From NCBI RefSeq assembly GCF_019083965.1, contig NZ_JAHRCY010000012.1, positions 1 through 64,000 of the forward strand: a stretch of 64,000 nucleotides of DNA, written 5' to 3'. The translations under genes were made by a program, and so were the position numbers. Numbering within the stretch: the stretch's first letter is position 1; every line of letters starts with the position of its first letter. This document shows positions 44,555 through 55,255 of the stretch, in pieces. The stretch is from Catellatospora tritici (GTDB taxonomy: Bacteria; Actinomycetota; Actinomycetes; Mycobacteriales; Micromonosporaceae). The notes below the pieces were generated by a model, which worked only from the letters and a program-made list of their open reading frames with translations, was not told where the DNA came from and did not search any database.

Positions 44555-46858
44555 CTACCCCCGTACCAGAAGGGCCACCGGGTATCGCCGCAGCAGTTCG
44601 GCGACCCGGGGCGTGGTGGTCTCGACAGGTTCGCCGCTGATCAGGTCGGTCCAGCGGTCGGTGCCGTGCGGCAGCGGCAGGACGGTGTCCGACCAGCCGC
44701 CCGCGGCGTGCAGGCCGACCGGCAGCCGGGTAGCGACCGCCACCACGTCGCGGCGCGGCCCGCGGGCGAACCCGACGAGGTGGTCGGCGGCGCGGCCCTC
44801 GGCGGACACGGGTGCGTAGCCGTGCCACAGGTCGGGCCGGTCGCGGCGCAGCCGCAGCACCGTCGCCACGACGAGCAGTTTCGCCGCGCCGGTGTCGTCG
44901 ACGTCGGGCCGCCAGCCGCTGTCGAGCTTGTCGAGCAGTTCCCGGCGCGCGGCGAAGTCCACCGGCCGCCGGTTGTCCGGGTCGACCAGCGACCAGTCCC
45001 ACAGCTCGGTGCCCTGGTACACGTCGGGCACGCCCGGCCCGGCCAGCTGCAGCAGCTTCTGTCCGAGCGAGTTGGACCAGCCCGCGTCCCGGATCCGGGC
45101 GACGAACCTGGCGACGTCGGCGGCCACCTCGGCGTGCGCCAGCAGACGCTGCGGCCAGCCCGTGAGCGCGCGCTCGAGGTCCGGGTCGGGGTTGGTCCAG
45201 TCGGTGTGCTGCCGCGCCTCGCGGGCGGCCTTGAGCAGGAAGCCGCTGAGCCGCTCCGGCTCGATCGGCCAGGCGCCGACCAGCGTCTGCCAGGCCAACG
45301 GCGCCAGCTCCGGATACCCCAGCGGGCAGTGGGCCGACCAGCCGTCCATCGCGGCGAGGAACCGCTCGGGCAGCTCGCTGAGCACCGCCAGCCGTGCCCG
45401 TACGTCCTCCGACCGCTTGGTGTCGTGAGTGGACAGCGTGGTCATGGTGTGCGGCCAGGTAGCTTCTCGGGCCGTGTTGGCCGCGTGCAGTTCCGGTGGC
45501 GGCACGGCGAAGCGGTCCAGGTCACCGCCGACCTCGTTGAGCGAGACCAGGCGGTGGTACCGGTAGAACGCGGTGTCCTCGACCCCCTTGGCCATGACCG
45601 GTCCGGTCGTCTGCTGCACCCGGACGGCGAGTTCCCCCATCGGCTTCGCGACCATGCGCGCGGCGACCGCCGTCAGGATCGCGGCCAGATCCGGGCGGCG
45701 GCCCTGCGCGGTCGCGACGGCCTCGTCCAGCGCCCACCGGTGTTCGGGCAGGTACGTGCGGTAGACCGGAAACGCGACCAGCAGTTCGACGGCGGCGTCG
45801 TGGCACCGGGACGGGGGCTCGTCGGGCAACAGGTCACCGATGAGCCGGGCGATGCGCCGCAGCTCCGCCGGGAGCAGGGTCAGCGTGACCTGCCGTCGGC
45901 AGTCCTGGTCGACCTCGGCGGCCGAGGTCCGGTGCCGGGCCTCGAACAGGTCGCGGCCGCCCGGGTCGACGAAGACCCCGCAGATCTCGCGCAGCGCCTC
46001 GTAGCCGGTCGTGCCGTCGACCGGCCAGGAGGCGGGCAGCGGCTCGCCGACGGCGACGACCTTCTCCACCACGATCCAGGCGTCGGGCGCCGCCGCGCGC
46101 AGGCGGCGCAGGTAGCCGCCGGGGTCGGCCAGCCCGTCCGGGTGGTCGACGCGCAGACCGGTGACCTCGCCGTCGCGTACCCAGCGCAGCACCTCGGCGT
46201 GGAGCGCGTCGAACACCCTCGGATCCTCGGTACGCAGCCCCGCCAGCGTGTCGATGTTGAAGAAGCGCCGGTAGTTGAGGTCGCCCATGCCGCGCCGCCA
46301 CGACACCAGCCGGTAGTGCTGCCGCTCGTGCACCTGCCGGGCGGTGCCGTCACCGGTGCCCGGCGCCAGCGGATAGCGGTGTTCGTGATACCGCAGCGTC
46401 GCCCCGTCGACCGTGAGATCGTCCACGGCCGACACCCCGCCGTCGCCGTCGTCGGCCAGCACCGGGATCAGCAACGGACCGGCCGCCCAGTCGACGTCGA
46501 AGAACTCCGCGTACGGCGAGTCGCGGCCGTGCCGCAGCACGTCCCACCACCACGGATTGGCGGGCGGATCGGCCACGCCCATGTGGTTGCAGACCACGTC
46601 CAGCACGAAGCCCAGCCCGGCCCGGCGCAGTCGGTCGGCCAGATCCCGCCGGGCGTGGTCGCCACCCCGGTCGTCGCAGGTGCGCGACGGATCGACCAGG
46701 TCGTAGCCGTGGGTCGAGCCGGGCGTCGACGCCAGCAGCGGCGAGCTGTACAGCGCGCCGACGCCGAGGGCGGCCAGATAGTCGGCGACGGGTGCGGCGT
46801 CGGTCAGGCGAAGGTGCGGTCCGAACTGGAGCCGGTAGGTCGAGGTGGGAACCGTCAT
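44555..46858 (-). CDS. treY: Maltooligosyl trehalose synthase
   Basis: 767 residues, the usual TreY length. It has the GH13 motifs VVCNHMGV, GLRVDHPDGLADP (nucleophile Asp), IVVEKVV (acid Glu) and LSTHDTKRSED, with the TreY-type LNYRRFF segment. TreY turns the reducing end of an alpha-1,4-glucan into a trehalose unit. The ATG overlaps the malQ stop by 4 bp (ATGA). Confidence 0.92.
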   Translation of the reverse strand: MTVPTSTYRLQFGPHLRLTDAAPVADYLAALGVGALYSSPLLASTPGSTHGYDLVDPSRTCDDRGGDHARRDLADRLRRAGLGFVLDVVCNHMGVADPPANPWWWDVLRHGRDSPYAEFFDVDWAAGPLLIPVLADDGDGGVSAVDDLTVDGATLRYHEHRYPLAPGTGDGTARQVHERQHYRLVSWRRGMGDLNYRRFFNIDTLAGLRTEDPRVFDALHAEVLRWVRDGEVTGLRVDHPDGLADPGGYLRRLRAAAPDAWIVVEKVVAVGEPLPASWPVDGTTGYEALREICGVFVDPGGRDLFEARHRTSAAEVDQDCRRQVTLTLLPAELRRIARLIGDLLPDEPPSRCHDAAVELLVAFPVYRTYLPEHRWALDEAVATAQGRRPDLAAILTAVAARMVAKPMGELAVRVQQTTGPVMAKGVEDTAFYRYHRLVSLNEVGGDLDRFAVPPPELHAANTAREATWPHTMTTLSTHDTKRSEDVRARLAVLSELPERFLAAMDGWSAHCPLGYPELAPLAWQTLVGAWPIEPERLSGFLLKAAREARQHTDWTNPDPDLERALTGWPQRLLAHAEVAADVARFVARIRDAGWSNSLGQKLLQLAGPGVPDVYQGTELWDWSLVDPDNRRPVDFAARRELLDKLDSGWRPDVDDTGAAKLLVVATVLRLRRDRPDLWHGYAPVSAEGRAADHLVGFARGPRRDVVAVATRLPVGLHAAGGWSDTVLPLPHGTDRWTDLISGEPVETTTPRVAELLRRYPVALLVRG

Positions 46859-48353
46859 CCCGTGAACCCCCGGGCCCGGCGCTGGGTGGCCATCCGGTCG
46901 CGGCCGTACACCTCGGTCAGTCGGCGCAGCCGGAACTCGGCCCCGGGCGTGAGCGACCTGGGATCCAGGCGCCACTGCCAGTTCCCGGCGGCCCGGCCGG
47001 GGGTGTTCAGCCGCGCCTGGCTGCCCAACTGCAGCACGTCCTGCATGGGCAGCACAGCCAGGTACGCCACCGAGCCGAAGATCGCCCGCGCGGCCGACCA
47101 GCAGATGCCGTCGCCGACCCCGCCCAGGTACAGCTCCACCCGGTCGCGCTCGTCGGCGGTGGCGGTGTCCCACCACCCGACCGTGGTGTCGTTGTCGTGG
47201 GTGCCGGTGTACGCGACACAGTCGGCGGGATAGTGGTGCGGCAGGTGCTGGTTCTCGTCGCCGGAGAACGCGAACTGCAGCAGCCGCATGCCCGGAATGC
47301 CCGCGTCGATCCGCATCCGCTGCACGTCCTCCGACGGTGGGCCGAGATCCTCGGCGATCATGTCGACGTCGGCGAGTTCCTTGCGGATGGCGGTGAACAG
47401 GTCCGCGCCGGGGCCGTCCTGCCAGTGGCCCTGGGTGGCGTCACCGGGCACGGGCACCGCCCAGTAGCGGTGGAAGCCGCGGAAGTGATCCAGCCGCACG
47501 ATGTCGAACAGGTCCGCCATCCGGCGGACGCGGTCGATCCACCACCGGTAGTCCTCGGCCGCCATCGCGTCCCAGCGGTAGAGGGCGTTGCCCCAGACCT
47601 GGCCGTCGCGACTGAACTCGTCCGGCGGGAAACCCGCCACCACGGTGGGCCGACCGGCGGCGTCGAGCTGGAACAGGTTCGGCCGCGCCCACACGTCGGA
47701 GCTGTGCGTGCCGACGAACATCGCCACGTCGCCCAGGATCTCGATGCCCAGCTCCCGGGCCTGTTCCCGCACCGCGGCGTAGTGGCTGCCGAACAGGTAC
47801 TGGGTGAACCGGTGGTAGTCGATCTCGCGGGCCAGCTCCCGCGCCGAACGCGCCAGCGCGTCGGGTTCGCGGCGGGCCAGCGGCGCGGGCCACTCGGTCC
47901 AGGCCCAGCCGTACCGGCGGCGCAGCGCCATGTAGTGGGCGAAGTCGTCGAGCCACCAGCTCTGCTCGCGGATGAACCGTTCGCTGTCGGCGGTCGGGGT
48001 GAAGTTCGCGAACGCCCGCGCCAGCAGCCGATCCTTGACCGCCGCGGCGGCCGGGTAGTCCACGTCGCCGCCGGACAGATCCGGGACGTCGGCCAGGTCC
48101 GCGCGGTCGAGCAGCCCGGCGTCCAGCAGCCGGTCCACACTGATGAACAGGGTGTTCCCGGCCAGCGTCGCGTACGACTGGTACGGGCAGCCGTCGCTGT
48201 CGACCGGGTTGAGCGGCAGCATCTGCCACACCGACTGCTCGGCCCCGGCCAGGAACTCCAGCCACTCGGTGGCGGCCGGACCGAACTCGCCGATGCCGTA
48301 CCGGCCGGGCAGGGAACTGGGGTGCAGCAGGATGCCGCTGCGTCGGACCAGAC

Positions 48354-48357
<4 letters not shown>
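46855..48357 (-). CDS. malQ: 4-alpha-glucanotransferase
   Basis: 500 residues of the GH77 family: RRSGILLHPSSLPGRYGIG, nucleophile Asp (IVRLDHFRGF), acid Glu (MIAEDLGPP), Asp (YTGTHDNDTT). MalQ disproportionates maltooligosaccharides. The TTG start overlaps the glgA stop (TTGA), with GAAGGGG upstream, so translation is coupled. Confidence 0.9.
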
Positions 48358-49755
<1,398 letters not shown>

Positions 49756-49766
<11 letters not shown>

Positions 49767-50484
49767 GTGTCTCCTTTCCCGCCTCACCCGGCCGCCAGGC
49801 GCGCAGCGTGGCCACCGGCTCGCCGGACAGGTCCAGGACCACGCCCTGCCCGGCCGGCTGACCGCGCACGGCGGCCAGGTCGGGCACGGTCCAGGTCGCG
49901 CCACTGGCCGCCAGGCGCGGATCGGCGCCGACCCCGACACAAACCGCGCCCGCGCGTACCGCGGCGGTCACCCCGCTGGGCGCGTCCTCGAACACCAGAC
50001 ACCGCGCCGGTTCACACCCGAGGCGACGCGCCCCCAGCTGGTAGCAGTCGGGCGCGGGCTTGCCGTGCTCGACCTCGCCCCAGGTCACCAGCGCCGCGAA
50101 CGCGGCCCGCACCCCCAGCTCGGCCAGCACCCGCCCGGCCCGGTACGCCGACGCGCCCGTCACCAGACCGAGCCACACCCCGGCGGCGTGCAGCCCGGTG
50201 ACCAGTTCGGCCGCTCCCGCCACCGGCTTGAACGCCAGGTCCGGTTCGGCGGCGCGGACCGCGGCCAGCACCCTGTCCCGGCCGTCGGGGTCCAGGCCGC
50301 CGAACACCGTTCGCACGGTGTGCTCGGGCGAGCAGCCCAGCACATGGCTGTCGACGTCGCGTTCGCTCAGCTCGAGCCCGTGCCCGGCGGCCAGGTCGCG
50401 CCACAGCGCCACGATCGCGTCCTGCGTGTCGATCAGCACCCCGTCCAGGTCGAACAGGGCGCTGTCGAACAGCGGGGCGCTCAC
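49756..50484 (-). CDS. HAD family sugar-phosphate phosphatase
   Basis: 242 residues. Motif I is FDLDGVLIDT, motif II LVTGAS, motif III a Lys in HGKPAPDCY and motif IV EDAPSG. This is the beta-phosphoglucomutase/2-deoxyglucose-6-phosphate phosphatase branch, acting on sugar phosphates. It overlaps both the sulfur-carrier gene (GTGA) and glgA. In a thiosugar pathway it would remove the 6-phosphate. Confidence 0.87.
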
Positions 50485-50756
50485 CCGCCCGCGACCGCGG
50501 GCAGGATGAGGATGGAGTCGCCGTCGGCGACCTGGGTGTTCAGCGCATCGGCGGCGCGGACGTCCTTCTCGTTGACGTACACGTTGACGAACCGCTTCAG
50601 GGTGCCGTCGGCGTTGACCACGCGGGAACGGATGCCCTGGTGCCGCGAGTCGAGGTCGGCGAGGACCTCCGCGACCGTGCCGCCGTACGCGGTGACCCGC
50701 TTGGAGCCGTTGGTGTGGGACAGGAACACCGTCGGGATCTCGACCAGGACCTCCAT
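50481..50756 (-). CDS. CysO/MoaD/ThiS-type sulfur carrier protein
   Basis: 91 residues, with a beta-grasp fold ending in the diglycine GDSILILPAVAGG. The segment KRFVNVYVNEKDVR is close to mycobacterial CysO. A terminal Gly-Gly is turned into a thiocarboxylate by an MoeZ-type activating enzyme, not encoded in this window, then hands over sulfur. A GTG one codon earlier (50759) overlaps the ThiG-like stop by 4 bp (GTGA), so either start gives coupling. The usual cysM and mec partners are missing. Confidence 0.85.
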   Translation of the reverse strand: MEVLVEIPTVFLSHTNGSKRVTAYGGTVAEVLADLDSRHQGIRSRVVNADGTLKRFVNVYVNEKDVRAADALNTQVADGDSILILPAVAGG

Positions 50757-51541
50757 CACCGGTCACCCCCGACCGAGTCCTCGTCGCCGGGCATCGCGAC
50801 CGCCAGGTGGGCCAGCCGCCCCGCCTCGACGGCCGAGCGCATCGCGGCCGCCATCAGCAGCGGCTCCTTCGCGTCCACCAGGGCCGTGTTGACCAGCACA
50901 CCCGCCGCGCCCATCTCCATGGCCAGTGTGACGTGCCGCGCCGTACCGAGTCCGCCTTCGACGATCACCGGCAGGTCGACCCCGTCGATGATCTCCCGGA
51001 TGCGGCGCGGCTCCGGGATGCCCCGGCCGGACGCCACCGGAGCGGCCATGATCCGCAGCGCCGAGCAGCCGAGCTCCTGCAGCGCCAGCGCGTCGTCCAG
51101 GTCCGGCAGGATGAACGGGAGCACGCTGTAGCCCTCGGCACGCAGCGTCTCGGCGATCTCGATGGTGGTCTTGTTGTCGGGGCGGTTGCCGTCGTCGCGC
51201 ACGTCGAGCTTGAGGATCTCGATGCCGTACGAATCACGCAGGATGTGGGCGGTGTGCAGCGCGCTCTGCCCGGACCGGGCGAACGACGTGGTCCCGATCC
51301 ACAGGTAGCGCTCCAGCGGCAGCTCGTCCTCCAGATCCGACAACAGCAGGCTGGGCCGGTTGTTGTCGGGGTCCACGGTGGTGATGAAGATCTGCGAACC
51401 GCTCGCCTCCAGCACCTGTCGCACCAGGGTCGGTGACGTGTACTGCTCGATGCCGACCAGCAGCCGCGAGGTCAGCTCATACCCACCGAGGGTGAGCCAG
51501 GATTCCTGGACGCCAGCGTCCTCAAGCGCGGTCACAGACAT
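50756..51541 (-). CDS. ThiG-like synthase, probably non-thiamine (BexX-like candidate)
   Basis: 261 residues with a ThiG fold: GGYELTSRLLVG, Schiff-base Lys111 (ILKLDV), the phosphate loop ASGRGIPEP and VNTALVDAKEP. In ThiG the residue two after Lys is Glu and the later motif is VDAGIG; here they are Asp113 and Glu195 (VIVEGGLG). No other thiamine gene is nearby and no TPP riboswitch is seen in the leader. BexX, a ThiG homologue, makes 2-thioglucose-6-phosphate. First gene of the operon; AAGGTGG lies before the ATG. Confidence 0.75.
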   Translation of the reverse strand: MSVTALEDAGVQESWLTLGGYELTSRLLVGIEQYTSPTLVRQVLEASGSQIFITTVDPDNNRPSLLLSDLEDELPLERYLWIGTTSFARSGQSALHTAHILRDSYGIEILKLDVRDDGNRPDNKTTIEIAETLRAEGYSVLPFILPDLDDALALQELGCSALRIMAAPVASGRGIPEPRRIREIIDGVDLPVIVEGGLGTARHVTLAMEMGAAGVLVNTALVDAKEPLLMAAAMRSAVEAGRLAHLAVAMPGDEDSVGGDR

Positions 51542-51555
51542 TTATCGCCACCTTT

Positions 51556-51583
51556 CATGAAGTCTCTTAATGAATTCTTCATG
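51556..51583. promoter_or_regulatory. Inverted repeat in operon leader
   Basis: CATGAAG (51556-51562) and CTTCATG (51577-51583) are perfect inverted half-sites around 14 bases in an AT-rich stretch, just upstream of the ThiG-like gene. A regulator of this operon could bind here. No TPP-riboswitch core was found in 51542-51734. Confidence 0.45.
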
Positions 51584-51734
51584 CCGGTCACCTCAGACGG
51601 CGTCTTCCAAATTGCTCCGTAGGGCCCAATTCCGGCGGGCCGGACACGAGGCGCCGCCCGCGAGCCGGTGTTTCCCGGTCGCGAACCGACAATCGGCTCG
51701 ACAGACGTGCCTACGGCCAGTTCAATCGACGTCC

Positions 51735-52358
51735 GTGGACGGTTTCGACGCCTGGATGAAGTACCTGTTCGAGTACGAGCACGACCGCCGCGACCGGCCA
51801 TGGGACGAACCCGAACCCGAGTGGCTGGCACGGTACGCCCGCGACGACACCCCCGTCGCCGTCGCCGAACGGATCCTGCGCCTGTTCAGCGCGGCCGGCG
51901 CCATCCTCAGCCCCTACGGCGACGAACAGGTCGGGCGGGGTCTGGTCGAGATCGTGGACGGGGGCGACATTCACGTGCTCGGCGGCAAGCAGGTGCCGCG
52001 GGTCCTGCGCAGCCGCGGGCTGCGTTCCATCGTCACGCTGTTCGCCGAGGTCTTCGCCCCCCGGATCACCGTCGAGGACACCAAGCACATGCCGAAGCTG
52101 CAGTACGTCTGCTTCATGTTCTTCGACATCGCACCCATCGACCTGGGCGAGGACACGGTGCTGGACGTGCTGGAGGACATCCTGGCGCTGGAGTCGGTCG
52201 CCTGCCAGCGGGCCGCCCTGCACGGGCTGGGCCACGCGCACCACCGGGCGCCCCGGCACGTCCCGCCGATCGTGGACCGCTGGCTGGCCAAGCACCGCGG
52301 CGCGCCGCAGGAGCTGCGCGACTACGCCGCCGCCGCCCGCGTCGGCGGCGTCATGTGA
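51735..52358 (+). CDS. Hypothetical protein
   Basis: 207 residues from GTG 51735 (or 200 from ATG 51756). Rich in Trp, Asp and Arg at the N-terminus (WMKYLFEYEHDRRDRPWDEPEPEW), then helical. I recognise no domain. The repeated acidic/helical pattern and a final HHRAP... segment could be a HEAT-like or immunity-type protein. It is divergent from the ThiG-like operon. Confidence 0.55.
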   Translation: MDGFDAWMKYLFEYEHDRRDRPWDEPEPEWLARYARDDTPVAVAERILRLFSAAGAILSPYGDEQVGRGLVEIVDGGDIHVLGGKQVPRVLRSRGLRSIVTLFAEVFAPRITVEDTKHMPKLQYVCFMFFDIAPIDLGEDTVLDVLEDILALESVACQRAALHGLGHAHHRAPRHVPPIVDRWLAKHRGAPQELRDYAAAARVGGVM

Positions 52359-52388
52359 CCCCACCTTTTCCGGTGATCGCCGACGCGG

Positions 52389-52766
52389 TCACCCGGCCGG
52401 GTGGGAAACGTGGGCACTGACGATGCGCCAGCCATCGGGCAGCCGTACCCACGTCTGCGACTGCCTGCCGACCGCCGCGCCGCCGGGATAGCTGAAGCAG
52501 GTGGTGACCACGGCCAGGTCGTCGCCGAAGGTGCTGATCCGGGTCTCGTGCAGGGTGCGGCCCGGTGGCAGCGGCGGCTGCTCGCGGCGCCAGGCGTGCT
52601 GCTGCTTCCAGCCGGTCTGCCGGTCGGCGATGCCGAAGCGGACCGTGTCGGGGCTGTCGTGGAAGAACGCCATGATCTCGTCGGGATCGTTGCCGACCAG
52701 CGCTTTCTCGTACGCGGTGAAGGCGGCCGCGACCTGCGCGACGACCTCGGGCCGGTCGATGTCCAT
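52389..52766 (-). CDS. AtzH/HpxZ-like protein (NTF2 fold)
   Basis: 125 residues of the DUF3225 family: EIMAFFHDSPDTVRFGI, then GRQSQTWVRLPDGWRIVSAHVSHP. AtzH acts in cyanuric acid breakdown and HpxZ in oxalurate breakdown. GGAGA lies before the ATG. It follows the permease gene by 75 bases at the end of the hydrolase operon. Confidence 0.78.
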   Translation of the reverse strand: MDIDRPEVVAQVAAAFTAYEKALVGNDPDEIMAFFHDSPDTVRFGIADRQTGWKQQHAWRREQPPLPPGRTLHETRISTFGDDLAVVTTCFSYPGGAAVGRQSQTWVRLPDGWRIVSAHVSHPAG

Positions 52767-52841
52767 GCGGTCTCCTCGCTAGTCGCCGCCTCCCGGTCCG
52801 GGCGCGTGCTCCCGGGCCGGGAGGCGGCGGGTGTTACCGGA

Positions 52842-54491
52842 TCAGACCGTGGCGGCGGCCTGGTCCGGCTCCGCGGCGACGGCGGATTCAGCGGCCGACG
52901 GCTGTGCGTCGGCACCGCCGTGCAACCGGTCGAGGGCCAGCTCCTCGGGTTCGGGTTCCCGGGGGGCGTGGCCGCCGAAGTGGAAGATGACGCAGACGAG
53001 CGCGACGAACAGATAGCCCAGCGCCACCGGCCCGTTGGCGTTCCACTCCACCTTCTCGCCGTGGATCAGCCCGACGAAGGTGAGCGCGGCGCCCACGGCG
53101 GCGAAGATCCCCGCCTTGAGGAACCGCTTGTCGATGATGAACACGACGATCGCGCCGAGCACCAGACCGGCCAGGATCGCGCCCTGGCCGAGCACCAGCA
53201 GGCCGTGGTAGACCACGCCCGCCCCGGCCAGCGCCTGGTCGCCGACGGCACCGGCGGTGGTGCCCGCGGCGGCCAGCGAGTTGTCGATCTGGGTGGTGGC
53301 CCAGGAGGCGATGTTGGGGATGAGCGCGGCGACGACCGCCGCGGCATGGGCCCGTGGCGTCGCCTGGAACGCCTGGGCGCCGATCAGCAGCCCGATATAG
53401 AGCAGGATCGGCACGATCGCGGCCGTCGGGAAGATCGCCGCGAGCAGCCCGAACATGCCCAGGAAGCACAGCAGCGCGATGACGATGCCGGTCGCCATCG
53501 AGTAGCCGGTGCGGCCGCCCGCCGCCTTCCAGCCCGGGTGGCCGACGTAGACCGCGGGCGGGAACGGCGAGCCGAGCAGCGAGCCGATGATCGCGCCCGT
53601 ACCGTCGGCGAGCAGCACGCTGCGCAGGTTGTAGTTGTCACCGGCGGTGGCGGCGCTCTCCACGTTGGTCATCGCCTCGGTGAAGTTGTACACGCCCAGC
53701 GGGATGGCGGTGGCCAGCAGCGGCGCCATCTCCTTGAGCCCGGCCAGCAGCAGGTCGACCTTGAGGTCGGGCACGGCCAGGGCGATGGTCTTCGCGGCGG
53801 CGGTCACGTCGGGCACCGACATGGCCCCGCCGATCCAGCCGATGGCGGTGCCCAGCAGCAGTGCGGCCAGGCCGATCGGGAAGTTGAACGGCAGCTTGAC
53901 GTTGGTGAGCAGGCCGATCAGCAGCATGGCGAAGACCGGCAGCGCGACCCAGGCCAGGTCCCACATCCGCCCGGCCGGGTTCATCGAGATGAAGGTGATG
54001 GAGATGCCGGCCAGCGTGCCCAGCAGTGCCGCGCGCGGGGTGTACTTGCGGATGTACGGGCCGACGAACGCGCCGATGAGCACGATGACGCCGATGATGA
54101 ACGCCCAGGCGATGCCCGCCTGCCAGGCCTTCACCGCGTCCTTGGTCTTCAGGTACACCGGCAGCATGATCACGAAGATGACGATGAACATGTGCGGCAC
54201 GCTGGGGCCGTACGGCAGGGCGGTGACGTCGGTGCGGCCCTCGCGGGCGGCCAGACGCCGGGCCAGGATCGTGTAGTAGACGTTGCCGAACACCAGGGCG
54301 ATGCCCAGCGCGGGCAGGATGGTGCCGAACACGTTGTCGGGCGAGAGGTTGATGACGTACAGGCACAGCGTGGTCAGCGTCAGCGCGTTGACCAGGACGT
54401 TGACACCGAAGCCGAAGAAGGCGTTGGTGTCGCCGCGCACCCAGTGCGGCAGCTTCACCGGCGCGGCCGGGGCCGGGGCGAGTTCGGTCAT
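52842..54491 (-). CDS. Purine/pyrimidine-type permease (NCS2/solute carrier 23-like)
   Basis: 549 residues, about 12-14 membrane segments. It starts WVRGDTNAFFGFGVNVLVN, and has conserved TALPYGPSVPHMF, GVYNFTEAMTNVESA and FPPAVYVGHPGWK, with a hydrophilic C-terminal tail. Such permeases take up nucleobases or related ring compounds. The 29-bp gap to the hydrolase gene upstream points to one operon, so the substrate is probably what the hydrolases break down. Confidence 0.82.
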   Translation of the reverse strand: MTELAPAPAAPVKLPHWVRGDTNAFFGFGVNVLVNALTLTTLCLYVINLSPDNVFGTILPALGIALVFGNVYYTILARRLAAREGRTDVTALPYGPSVPHMFIVIFVIMLPVYLKTKDAVKAWQAGIAWAFIIGVIVLIGAFVGPYIRKYTPRAALLGTLAGISITFISMNPAGRMWDLAWVALPVFAMLLIGLLTNVKLPFNFPIGLAALLLGTAIGWIGGAMSVPDVTAAAKTIALAVPDLKVDLLLAGLKEMAPLLATAIPLGVYNFTEAMTNVESAATAGDNYNLRSVLLADGTGAIIGSLLGSPFPPAVYVGHPGWKAAGGRTGYSMATGIVIALLCFLGMFGLLAAIFPTAAIVPILLYIGLLIGAQAFQATPRAHAAAVVAALIPNIASWATTQIDNSLAAAGTTAGAVGDQALAGAGVVYHGLLVLGQGAILAGLVLGAIVVFIIDKRFLKAGIFAAVGAALTFVGLIHGEKVEWNANGPVALGYLFVALVCVIFHFGGHAPREPEPEELALDRLHGGADAQPSAAESAVAAEPDQAAATV

Positions 54492-54520
54492 GGATACCTG
54501 CTTTCGGGGCGGCGGGAGGT

Positions 54521-55219
54521 TCAGGCGGCTTGCGACAGCGCGGTGCTGCTCCGCAACGCGGAGATGAAGGCCGGTGACGGCGCCACCCAGCCGAAGATGC
54601 CGCCCTGCGCGGCGATCATCTGCAGGCCGACCCGCTGGAACTCGGGGAAGTACGACCCCACGCAGTCGGACAGGACCAGGCACTCGTAGCCCCGGTCGTT
54701 GGCCTCGCGCACCGTGGTGTGCACGCACACCTCGGTGGTGACCCCGGTGACGATCAGGCTGCGTACGCCCAGCTCGGTGAGCAGGTCGCCGAGCCCGGTG
54801 GCGTAGAACGCGCCCTTGCCGGGCTTGTCGATCACCGGTTCGCCGGGTAGCGGGGCGAGCTCGTCGACGATGTCGTGGCCGTACTCGCCGCGGATCAGGA
54901 TGCGGCCCTTGGGTCCGGGGTCGCCGATGCGCATGCTGGGCGCGCCGCGGTTCAGCTTCGCCGGTGGGCAGTCCGACAGGTCGGGCAGGTGCCCCTCGCG
55001 GGTGTGGATGACCGGCAGGCCGACCTCGCGGCAGGCTGCCAGCAGCGCGGCGGTCGGCGCGATGGCCGTACGCAGCTGGGCGACGTCGTTGCCGAGGGTC
55101 TCCCCGAAGCCGCCGGGTTCCAGGAAGTCGCGCTGCATGTCGATGACCAGCAGCGCGGTGGTCGCGGGATCGAAGGTGTACGGCGACGGCTGCGCGTCGA
55201 CGGTGGCGGGGGTGGTCAT
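54521..55219 (-). CDS. Cysteine hydrolase, biuret amidohydrolase-like (BiuH family)
   Basis: 232 residues of the isochorismatase-like family. The catalytic triad is visible: Asp (VIDMQRDF), Lys (DKPGKGAFYAT) and Cys (TTEVCVHTT). The HTREGHLPDLSDCP segment matches biuret/ureidoacrylate hydrolases. It would release ammonia from biuret or a ureide. It sits 36 bases downstream of a paralogue. Confidence 0.85.
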   Translation of the reverse strand: MTTPATVDAQPSPYTFDPATTALLVIDMQRDFLEPGGFGETLGNDVAQLRTAIAPTAALLAACREVGLPVIHTREGHLPDLSDCPPAKLNRGAPSMRIGDPGPKGRILIRGEYGHDIVDELAPLPGEPVIDKPGKGAFYATGLGDLLTELGVRSLIVTGVTTEVCVHTTVREANDRGYECLVLSDCVGSYFPEFQRVGLQMIAAQGGIFGWVAPSPAFISALRSSTALSQAA

Positions 55220-55255
55220 AGAGGCTCGCCTTCTCGGTGAGGCGGAACGCTTCGC

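Noticed and set aside
50756..51541. Ordinary thiamine thiazole synthase
   Set aside because: No thiamine genes or TPP riboswitch around, altered acid residues and a tight operon with sugar genes argue against it, though it cannot be fully excluded.
51542..51734. TPP riboswitch in the leader of the ThiG-like gene
   Set aside because: The conserved CTGAGA and ACCTGATCTGG cores are absent on the minus strand.
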